Source: a virus
DNA: 64,000 nt
Direction: 5' to 3' (one strand)
IMG/VR virus record: IMGVR_UViG_3300047171_000080
Coordinates: 1 to 64,000 of that record
Below the pieces are notes generated by a model. The model saw only the letters and a program-made list of their open reading frames with translations. It was not told the origin of the DNA and did no database searches. Below, piece after piece: positions 58,349 to 64,000 of the stretch. The translations under genes and the position numbers were made by a program. Numbering within the stretch: position 1 is the stretch's first letter; each line of letters begins with the position of its first letter.

Positions 58349-58527
58349 GCGACCATCCCTGGGCGAGATCCGCTCGCGAGCATAGCCGTCTCGACGCGGA
58401 GTCGGTTTCGTAGCGCGAGCGCTTCGCGGGCGTGGCGATCAAGCATAGCTTGTGCCTCGACGGCCATCTCCTCGGCGCGCGCGATCTCCCGCGCAGTGCC
58501 GGGGCGTGATATGGTTTCGCGAGCCAT
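58345..58527 (-). CDS. Small helical protein
   Basis: Encodes 60 residues from ATG at 58527, one long helix (AREIARAEEMAVEAQAMLDR). Unknown. Confidence 0.5.
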   Translation of the reverse strand: MARETISRPGTAREIARAEEMAVEAQAMLDRHAREALALRNRLRVETAMLASGSRPGMVA

Positions 58528-58531
58528 GACG

Positions 58532-58786
58532 CTATGCAACCGCCGCGGCGTTTTTGCTCTGCTCGATTTCGCTTTCGAGCGGAGCTGCGATGATTATCGC
58601 CAGATCAGCGACGTCAACACGCAAGAGTTCGGCCAGGGTGGGAATAGCTCGAGCTGGCGGACGAGTTTTGCCGTGCGCCCAGCTATTGACCGTGCCGCGC
58701 GACGTCTTAATGCCACGTTCTGTCAATGCAGTCGCAATAAACGTCTGCGAGATACCGCGGAACAAGTCCGAAAGTGTACGGCTCAC
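58532..58786 (-). CDS. Cro-like repressor
   Basis: Encodes 84 residues from GTG (VSRTLSDLFRGISQTFIATA). ATALTERGIKTSRGTVNSWAHGKTRP is an XRE-type helix-turn-helix, followed by IPTLAELLRVDVADLAII. First gene of the leftward early operon, divergent from the CI-like gene. The promoter's predicted start coincides with the GTG, so translation may be leaderless. Confidence 0.75.
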   Translation of the reverse strand: MSRTLSDLFRGISQTFIATALTERGIKTSRGTVNSWAHGKTRPPARAIPTLAELLRVDVADLAIIIAAPLESEIEQSKNAAAVA

Positions 58787-58787
58787 A

Positions 58788-58844
58788 GGACGACTGTACG
58801 TCCTAGCGGGCCATAATGTCAAGTATGTCGGACGAATTCGTCCG
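58788..58844 (-). promoter_or_regulatory. Early promoter with two operator palindromes
   Basis: On the minus strand TTGACA (58822-58817), 18-bp spacer, TACAGT (58798-58793). GGACGACTGTACGTCC (58788-58803) overlaps the -10, and the perfect palindrome CGGACGAATTCGTCCG (58829-58844) lies just upstream of the -35. Both share GGACG/CGTCC arms, as expected for CI/Cro operators. Predicted start at 58786. Confidence 0.75.
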
Positions 58845-59286
58845 GCGGCCACGTCACAGTTACGTCATGGACGAGACAGATGCGATTCGCGCGCGTGTTG
58901 CGGCGTCGTTATCGGCCTGGATGGCCCATGCTCGACTTAGTCCGACCGATCTCAACAAACGAACGAGTATTTCGCGCGATACCATCTACGCAATTAAGGA
59001 CGGTAAGCGGCTGCCCGAAATCGAAAATTTGGCGCTGCTTGCAAAAGAACTCGGGACTTCCGCCGGTGCGATCCTCGATGGTGTTATGCCTTCAGCTAAC
59101 TTGCCTCTTGGCGCCGTCCCGTCGGCTTCGGAACTTCGACTAGCCGTAGCCCGGGCCGGAGAAGTGAAGGGGCTGTCGGACGATCTTGATGGCCTAATTC
59201 TAGCGCTTCAAGACGTTCTAAACGATCTCGGCGTGCAGCGCAACTTACGTGAATTGATTCGAGCGAAGCGGCTAATCGCTGGATAG
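58825..59286 (+). CDS. CI-like lysogeny repressor
   Basis: Encodes about 153 residues. ARLSPTDLNKRTSISRDTIYAI with KDGKRLPEIEN..LLAKELGTS is a typical XRE DNA-binding domain. The C-terminal 75 residues are helical with no LexA-type Ser/Lys protease, so induction is not by RecA-stimulated self-cleavage. ATGs at 58816, 58825 and 58867 are all possible; CATAAT at 58812 favours 58825. Confidence 0.75.
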   Translation: MSDEFVRRPRHSYVMDETDAIRARVAASLSAWMAHARLSPTDLNKRTSISRDTIYAIKDGKRLPEIENLALLAKELGTSAGAILDGVMPSANLPLGAVPSASELRLAVARAGEVKGLSDDLDGLILALQDVLNDLGVQRNLRELIRAKRLIAG

Positions 59287-59306
59287 GGTGTTGATGAGTC
59301 ACGTGC

Positions 59307-59696
59307 TCACGCGCCCAATCGAAGAGTGGAGTCTTGGAGTGCGCCACGATGGGCCTCACGCCGGATATCGACGCTCCACGATCGGGGCGCCCCGCTCGGC
59401 GTCCGGCCCGCCGAGGGCAGTATCGTAATCGAACATCTGTTCGCTCGCAAGTCTTGACTTACTTGGATCTGCACGGTCGGCTCCTGGACGGCAAATGCGG
59501 GCTGTGGATAGTCGAGGGTGGTGTGTAAATCGTCCGGTTTCGGTTCCTGGTCAGAATCCAACGCGCTGAACGCCAACTCCCTAGCGAAAAAATAAACTTC
59601 GTCGCGCGGAGCGTGAGCGGCGCCCCAATCTGTTAAGAGACGGCTAACCCGCTTCAGCGACGTTGGGTGCATTGCCGATAGTCGTGGCATGAACAC
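59307..59696 (-). CDS. Uncertain hypothetical gene
   Basis: The frame encodes 129 residues (GTG start, HPTSLKRVSRLLTDWGAAHA, DEVYFFARELAFSALDS). Codon pattern looks coding on this strand, but a shorter frame on the other strand overlaps and there is no ribosome site. It is convergent with the repressor gene. Confidence 0.4.
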   Translation of the reverse strand: MFMPRLSAMHPTSLKRVSRLLTDWGAAHAPRDEVYFFARELAFSALDSDQEPKPDDLHTTLDYPQPAFAVQEPTVQIQVSQDLRANRCSITILPSAGRTPSGAPRSWSVDIRREAHRGALQDSTLRLGA

Positions 59697-59717
59697 GCTA
59701 GATATCGCTATCGCCTA

Positions 59718-60560
59718 GTGGGCAAAGTTGCGGGCATCGGCTGCCTTGGAATCATCGCCATTTTTGCGCTCATTTGGACCGTTGTCGGCGTCATGATGAT
59801 TTTCGCACCAACCCCAGAAGCGCCACGATATCTAGGATTTTTCGCGCTAGCGCTAGAGGTCGCGGTTTTCGCTGGCATCCTGGCCGCTGCGACACAAGAC
59901 CCAGTTATTCGAAGCCGATCGATCGGCACGATCGTGGGCGCAGTCGTCACGATTTTCGTGTGCGTCGGAATGAACATGAATTCAAAACCGGCGTCGCAAG
60001 TTGCTCAGGCCGCGTCCACCGATGCGCCCGTCGTCGCAGATGCGCCAACCGATCCGCCGGTGACCGCCGAGCCAACACCGAACGAGCACGACGCGCGCGA
60101 AAAGGTCCACGAGTACTGGGAACCCGTCATGACCGGGTTCGCATCGGCGAACGTCTTGCTGCAAGGCGCGGCGTATAGCGTTAGTCAAGGCGACAGCGTT
60201 CAGGCGCAGCAATATCTCAAAGAGGCATCGGAGTGGCTCGATCGCGTCAACGGAGCGGTGTCGTCCAACGTACCCGATGGCGACGACTGGTCGGCAATCT
60301 CCATGCATCTTGGCGAAGCCGCGCAACAAGAACGCAACGGAGTAAACGAAGCCGAGGACGCGCTCGATCAAGGGTCGTCGAAAAAATGGGCTGACGCGAT
60401 CGATGATGCGAAAGAGGCTGGCGATCAGCTCGCAGATCAAACGCATCTAGCGCGCGTCTGGTACATTACGCACGGCGGCAGCGGTGCAGATCTAGACGAC
60501 GAGCAGACAGCGACGAAGGCCGTCGACTCCATGCTCTCTGCGCTCGCCGGTTCCAAATGA
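59718..60560 (+). CDS. Membrane protein, possible superinfection-exclusion moron
   Basis: Encodes 280 residues from GTG. Three transmembrane helices (about residues 6-29, 39-58, 70-85), a proline-rich linker, then a helical domain of about 170 residues with no known motif. On the lysogeny side of the phage, transcribed with the repressor, so it is likely made in the lysogen. The function is unknown; exclusion of related phages is a guess. Confidence 0.6.
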   Translation: MGKVAGIGCLGIIAIFALIWTVVGVMMIFAPTPEAPRYLGFFALALEVAVFAGILAAATQDPVIRSRSIGTIVGAVVTIFVCVGMNMNSKPASQVAQAASTDAPVVADAPTDPPVTAEPTPNEHDAREKVHEYWEPVMTGFASANVLLQGAAYSVSQGDSVQAQQYLKEASEWLDRVNGAVSSNVPDGDDWSAISMHLGEAAQQERNGVNEAEDALDQGSSKKWADAIDDAKEAGDQLADQTHLARVWYITHGGSGADLDDEQTATKAVDSMLSALAGSK

Positions 60561-60841
60561 TCGCGCGCGCTCTGTTCGGCGTCGCACTTGCGCTGGCGAT
60601 CGCAGTATCGCCCGCGATCGCGAGTCGTCACCCGGTCGCGTCGGGGAGTCTGCAACTCTTCGCGACCGAGTCCGCCGCGCAGTCGCACTGTCCGAAAGAC
60701 GAAGTCGTGTGGCTCAACACGAACACCGGAATCTACCACGAAAAAGGCATGCGCTGGTACGGGCGCACGCACAACGGCGCCTACGTTTGCCGGGCGGAAG
60801 CCGACGCTGCGGGCGATCGCGATACGCGAAACGGACAATAG
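60557..60841 (+). CDS. Secreted small protein
   Basis: Encodes 94 residues: signal peptide (about residues 1-22, ALFGVALALAIAVSPAIA), then VVWLNTNTGIYHEKGMRWYG and GAYVCRAEADAAGDR, a family of small periplasmic proteins often found in bacterial genomes. Two cysteines could bond. Likely a moron of host origin. Confidence 0.7.
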   Translation: MIARALFGVALALAIAVSPAIASRHPVASGSLQLFATESAAQSHCPKDEVVWLNTNTGIYHEKGMRWYGRTHNGAYVCRAEADAAGDRDTRNGQ

Positions 60842-60974
60842 CATCCCGCGCATCGTACAAGCGCCGCACGGCGTCTGTCATTGGACGACGTAAATCGAAA
60901 GTAACCAGAAAATCTAAGACCTCTGTTACTGTTTTACTAAAGTAACGAAATTTTTCGCCGTGGTGTCGGCTTTA

Positions 60975-61187
60975 ATGGCAATAGGACAAATGGATAATAC
61001 GTCCGGAGCGGATGATCTGCGCAAGCAGCCCGTCGACCTCGCGAAGATCCGCGAGATGAAAGCGGTCATCGCGCGCAAGATCGCGGACGGCGAAATGTCG
61101 CCTGAGGAAGGCGATCGCATCTTCAAGGCGCTGACGTCGGACGCGCCGATCGCGGCGACAGAAGCGCGCCCGCTAAACGAATATTAG
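60975..61187 (+). CDS. Small hypothetical protein
   Basis: Encodes 70 residues from ATG at 60975. A helical body with KIREMKAVIARKIADGEMSP. The AT-rich 130 bases upstream contain GTTAC and GTAAC 12 bases apart (60924-60945), a possible weaker operator. Unknown function. Confidence 0.55.
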   Translation: MAIGQMDNTSGADDLRKQPVDLAKIREMKAVIARKIADGEMSPEEGDRIFKALTSDAPIAATEARPLNEY

Positions 61188-61201
61188 TCAGCCTCGAAGT
61201 G

Positions 61202-61230
61202 TTGACATGACACGCGCGCGGGTGTATAAT
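61202..61230 (+). promoter_or_regulatory. Consensus promoter TTGACA-17-TATAAT
   Basis: TTGACA (61202-61207), 17 bp, TATAAT (61225-61230), a perfect sigma-70 consensus. The predicted start seven bases on is the ATG at 61237, so the toxin-antitoxin-like mRNA would be leaderless. Confidence 0.85.
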
Positions 61231-61236
61231 GTTGAC

Positions 61237-61473
61237 ATGACAACGAAGGCGCCGGACGGATTCATCGACATGATGCACCTCGTTTTGCGCCTCGTTCAGC
61301 GTCGCGTAACCTGGAGCGAAATCGACGCCGTCGTCGCAAATCCGCAGAAAACCGTCGCCGCCAAATTCGGCCGCACGAATTACTTCGGCGTCGTGAACGG
61401 CCGCCGACTCCGCGTCACGGTCGATTCCGAAGGCTTCGTGTGGACCGTCGCCATCGCAGAAAGAACAGTATGA
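61237..61473 (+). CDS. DUF4258-like toxin candidate
   Basis: Encodes 78 residues from ATG at 61237. HLVLRLVQRRVTWSEIDAVV..NPQKTV...NYFGVVNGRRLRVTVD..GFVWTVAI follows the DUF4258 pattern, a RelE/BrnT-related fold. It overlaps the DUF2283-like gene, forming a two-gene module. Confidence 0.7.
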   Translation: MTTKAPDGFIDMMHLVLRLVQRRVTWSEIDAVVANPQKTVAAKFGRTNYFGVVNGRRLRVTVDSEGFVWTVAIAERTV

Positions 61474-61730
61474 TCGTTGAACTTTCCCCGCGGGGATCAG
61501 CCTACATTCGATACCGCACCGATCCCGTTGCCGAGCCCACCATGTTCGTAGGCGGCGAAGACTCTGAGGTCCTGGCCGACGTGAACGATCGCGGCGACAT
61601 CATCGGCATCGAGATCGTTGACGTGAACGTGCCGGAGAGCGTGCAGCAAGCTCGTACGTTCGCCGCAGAGCGCGGCCTCGAGTTTCCGATTGATCTTCTC
61701 TCGGCGTCTAAGAGCATTCGTGTCGCTTGA
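61470..61730 (+). CDS. DUF2283-like antitoxin candidate
   Basis: Encodes 86 residues. IRYRTDPVAEPTMFVGGEDS.. VLADVNDRGDIIGIEIVDVN is the DUF2283 pattern (Y-D...D-x-G-x-x-V-GIEI). Coupled to the DUF4258 gene through ATGA. A type II toxin-antitoxin role is inferred. Confidence 0.7.
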   Translation: MIVELSPRGSAYIRYRTDPVAEPTMFVGGEDSEVLADVNDRGDIIGIEIVDVNVPESVQQARTFAAERGLEFPIDLLSASKSIRVA

Positions 61731-61894
61731 CGCCCGAACGTCGCGCCCAATTGACCGATGCGAAGCGGCGTCAACGCGCGCGCGCACGAGCGGCCGGTCT
61801 ATGCATCACATGCGCTAAAGAGAAGCCTCCGAGCGGACACGTCACCTGTGCTACCTGCATCGAGGCGCGCGTCGCCGCACGTCGCGATTCTTGA
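61727..61894 (+). CDS. Zinc-ribbon micro-protein
   Basis: TTG start overlaps the previous stop (TTGA); 55 residues. A basic helix (ERRAQLTDAKRRQRARARAA) precedes CITCAKEKPPSGHVTCATC. It resembles the ribbon of the protein at 35746-35970. Confidence 0.55.
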   Translation: MTPERRAQLTDAKRRQRARARAAGLCITCAKEKPPSGHVTCATCIEARVAARRDS

Positions 61895-61988
61895 AGAGGC
61901 AGCCGACGAAGATCGACCGCGCACCGATCCGCCGACGCCGGATCTCTACGAGTACTAGGGCTCGACCCAACGGCCGCGTGTGGGAAAA

Positions 61989-62279
61989 CTATGGTCGGTA
62001 GACGTCGTGCGTGCCGACGCGACGCCAGATGACATGCTTTTCGCCCGGCAAGATCTCTGCACCAAATTGGAACGTGGCGCGACCATCACCCTCGAAGTGG
62101 AACTCGAATAGATCCGGATCCGAGCGCAGCCGTTCAATCCCTAGCGAAGCCCGCGGCGGACGCCCTGCCTTTAAGTCCTCAATGAACTTTTCGACGGCAG
62201 CTTTGAAGCGAGTGCGCTGCGTTTCAGTGAGGCCCTTAAGATCCTTTTTGAAACGATCGGTCTGATCGTATGTGGGCAA
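61989..62279 (-). CDS. RelE/ParE-superfamily toxin-like protein
   Basis: Encodes 96 residues. FKKDLKGLTETQRTRFKAAV, LRSDPDLFEFHFEGDGRATF and HVIWRRVGTHDVYR follow the phage-type RelE fold. Some such proteins are mRNA-cleaving toxins. Directly downstream of its likely partner gene. Confidence 0.7.
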   Translation of the reverse strand: MPTYDQTDRFKKDLKGLTETQRTRFKAAVEKFIEDLKAGRPPRASLGIERLRSDPDLFEFHFEGDGRATFQFGAEILPGEKHVIWRRVGTHDVYRP

Positions 62280-62290
62280 AACGCACGCGC

Positions 62291-62551
62291 CTAGAGCGAA
62301 TCCAGGAACTCTTCTGAGGATTCATAGCGAGTAACGCGCCCGGCTGCGATGTCGTCATCTGCTTCGCGTTCACCGGCCTGCCATTCCGCAGTCCAAAACC
62401 AACGCTGTGGATCGGCAATCATAACGATTACGGAATCGTCCGGATCTTGAGCGTACCCCTCGGGAAGCGACACACAAAATGCTGTACATCCCGCCGACGT
62501 ACTCGGGCGCTCAGACTCCGTGAATCGGATCTCAGCCGGTGCAGTTATCAC
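62291..62551 (-). CDS. Antitoxin-like partner
   Basis: Encodes 86 residues from a GTG overlapping the upstream stop (GTGA); a longer frame to 62665 exists but its upper part overlaps clearly coding sequence of the gene before. C-terminal WQAGEREADDDIAAGRVTRY and SSEEFLDSL is typical of antitoxins that wrap RelE toxins. Confidence 0.65.
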   Translation of the reverse strand: MITAPAEIRFTESERPSTSAGCTAFCVSLPEGYAQDPDDSVIVMIADPQRWFWTAEWQAGEREADDDIAAGRVTRYESSEEFLDSL

Positions 62552-62991
62552 GTCGCGCTCGCCGCGGATCCGGGTAGTGGAATCTGCGCGAGGCGCAAGA
62601 TAAACGACGCGATCACTTTTCCTCGACTCAAAAAACGCACGGAATAATTCCCCGCCTTTGGCCATTGTGTGTTACCGAAGCCTACTACTGATTTGGCGTT
62701 GAAGTCGTCTGGCTTGAAGACGACGTCTGGCACGGGTTGGACATTGATAGGATCGCCGTTCTCCGGCACGATGTCGACAACGCATTGCATCAAAAAACCC
62801 GAGAACTGTCGTTGAAACCCAAAAACGGCAAAGAAAGATGGTGTAGTCGCGGGAAACGAAAACGCGTTGATCTGATCCATCACCGTATGAAAATAAAGCC
62901 GCCGTTGCGGATCCTGACTGAAGTTTTCGCACGCAAAAGCCATCGTGATGTTGACATCCTGCGTGATAACAATCGGCTTTTCTTCACCCAT
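62548..62991 (-). CDS. DUF6941-like protein
   Basis: Encodes 147 residues, beta-rich: ITMAFACENFSQDPQRRLYFHTVMD and KAGNYSVRFLSRGKVIASFIL fit a family of stand-alone proteins common in mobile elements. Function not known. First gene of the three-gene set with the toxin-like pair. Confidence 0.6.
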   Translation of the reverse strand: MGEEKPIVITQDVNITMAFACENFSQDPQRRLYFHTVMDQINAFSFPATTPSFFAVFGFQRQFSGFLMQCVVDIVPENGDPINVQPVPDVVFKPDDFNAKSVVGFGNTQWPKAGNYSVRFLSRGKVIASFILRLAQIPLPGSAASAT

Positions 62992-63087
62992 TAATTAACG
63001 CTAGCCATCGAACGCGTGTTCGTCATCACGGCAGACCAATTCAACTTCTAGGTCGGAGAACCTAGGTTCGACCCGCGGTGTGACGGC

Positions 63088-64000
63088 TCACGCCGCCTTC
63101 TTCGGCCGATTTTTCCCACGCATACGCTTGGGTTGCGCGACGAAGTCGCGCGTGACGCCGAGTAGATCTCCCATGCGCGCGGCCGCGGCTTTCCCCATGC
63201 CAGGCATCGTGTGCGCATACAGATCCAACGTGACTCGCACGCTCGAGTGCCCGAGCAGCTCGGAAACAACCTTCGGGTTCTCGCCGGCACCAAGTAGCAG
63301 CGTGGCGCACGTGTGCCGCAGATCGTGGAAGCGAACACGGCGGACGCCCGCGCGCTCGAGCGCCGGAAAGAAATGTCGGCGCTCGAAGTTCGATGCGTGC
63401 AGCGCGGTCCCGCGATCGGTGCAGAACACGAGGTTCGTCTTGGCTTCGAGCGCGCGCCAGCGATGCCGATGTGCCCGTAGCTCGTCGATAACGGTCGCTG
63501 GCACGTCGATCTTGCGCTTCGACGTCTTGGACTTCGGCCGCCCGAACGTCCGGTCGTCTTTGAGCGCTTGGCGCACAAGCATCGTGCCGGCGTCGAGGTT
63601 TACTTCGCGCCAGTGCAATCCGGAGATCTCGCCGAGTCGAAGACCCGTCGCGATCGCGAGATGGAAGACGGCGCGGTAGCGATCGTCGGCGACAGCCGCG
63701 AGCAGCGCGCGCGCTTCGTCCGCCGTTAGGAAGTCGATCTCGCGTTCTTCTTTCGGCCGCGTGACTCCGACGATCGGACTCGCAACGAGGATGCGGTCTT
63801 GCTTGACCGCCCAGTTGAGGACGACGCGCAACGTGTCGTACGCGACGCGTACGGGTGACTCGCTCTTGCCGTCTGCACGAAGCCGATCGAGCGCCGCGAT
63901 GATCTGGCGATGCGTGATGCTGTCGAGTCGGATGTGGCCGAGCGACGGTTCGACGAGCGCCATGCCGTATCGGTAGTTTCGAATCGTTTTCGCTTCACGC
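63088..64000 (-). CDS. int: Tyrosine integrase (5' end beyond window)
   Basis: At least 304 residues are visible and the N-terminus continues past the window edge (EAKTIRNYRYGMALVEPSLG at the cut is the usual SAM-like arm entry). Catalytic residues: R in ATGLRLGEI, H-x-x-R in FHDLRHTC, H in LLGHSSVR, and Y in TLDLYAHT. Catalyses integration at tRNA-Asn. No gene is apparent between 62992 and 63087. Confidence 0.9.
   Translation of the reverse strand, partial: REAKTIRNYRYGMALVEPSLGHIRLDSITHRQIIAALDRLRADGKSESPVRVAYDTLRVVLNWAVKQDRILVASPIVGVTRPKEEREIDFLTADEARALLAAVADDRYRAVFHLAIATGLRLGEISGLHWREVNLDAGTMLVRQALKDDRTFGRPKSKTSKRKIDVPATVIDELRAHRHRWRALEAKTNLVFCTDRGTALHASNFERRHFFPALERAGVRRVRFHDLRHTCATLLLGAGENPKVVSELLGHSSVRVTLDLYAHTMPGMGKAAAARMGDLLGVTRDFVAQPKRMRGKNRPKKAA

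Noticed and set aside
61895-61988. Short frame after the zinc micro-protein
   Set aside because: A 36-codon TTG frame exists but has no coding character; treated as intergenic.
62552-62665. Longer antitoxin-like gene starting at 62665
   Set aside because: The extra 38 codons lie over clearly coding sequence of 62548-62991; the GTG at 62551 overlaps that gene's stop as elsewhere in this phage.

Overview
The window is essentially one integrated temperate phage of about 64 kb in a high-GC bacterium. The host cannot be named from this sequence. GTG and TTG starts are common, and several of the best promoters place the predicted transcription start exactly on a start codon, which suggests leaderless mRNAs. 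The left edge carries only the 3' half of a tRNA-Asn(GTT) gene with its terminator. The right edge is a tyrosine integrase running out of the window. This fits integration into tRNA-Asn, with the restored tRNA expected just beyond base 64000.

Layout. From 35.07 kb leftwards (minus strand) runs the late operon of a contractile-tailed (myovirus) particle: terminase small and large subunits, portal, scaffold, major capsid protein, connectors, a phage-encoded Prp-type cysteine protease, decoration and fibre genes, a beta-helix tailspike, a stand-alone CheY-like receiver protein, tail sheath, tube, G/GT chaperones with an A AAA AAC frameshift site, tape measure, baseplate hub, spike, gp25-like wedge, J and I, fibres, membrane proteins and three cell-wall genes (L,D-transpeptidase-like, transglycosylase-like, amidase). 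One plus-strand membrane-protein gene interrupts the tail genes at 14.4 kb. At 35.1 kb a promoter with two GTTACAGTAAC operators drives a small rightward operon and faces the late operon.

Between 37.4 and 38.6 kb is a regulatory island: a leftward promoter followed by an attenuator-like terminator, and a small RNA of about 185 nt with its own promoter and terminator. Its 5' end folds as a cloverleaf with tmRNA-like signatures. The RNA is divergent from a ribbon-helix-helix-like gene whose promoter contains a perfect 11-bp inverted repeat. From 58.8 kb down to 39.1 kb runs a long leftward early operon of about 45 mostly tiny, translationally coupled genes: Cro-like regulator, excisionase-like protein, zinc ribbons, KTSC protein, replication organizer with an iteron cluster inside the gene, DnaB-like helicase, PD-(D/E)XK-like nuclease, DUF5131 radical-SAM-like protein, RusA-like resolvase, HerA-like ATPase, LuxR-type HTH and DnaQ-like exonuclease. 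Two long G tracts (G18 and G13) sit inside coding frames of this operon and could be phase-variable.

From 58.8 to 62 kb on the plus strand lies the lysogeny side: CI-like repressor, membrane and secreted morons, and a DUF4258/DUF2283 pair with a consensus promoter. A RelE-like toxin pair and a DUF6941-like gene follow on the minus strand before the integrase. The phage apparently brings its own helicase and origin-binding protein but no recognisable polymerase or primase. The observations most worth testing are the Prp protease with matching cleavage motifs on scaffold and capsid, the CheY-like protein inside the virion operon, the tmRNA-like RNA, and the G tracts.
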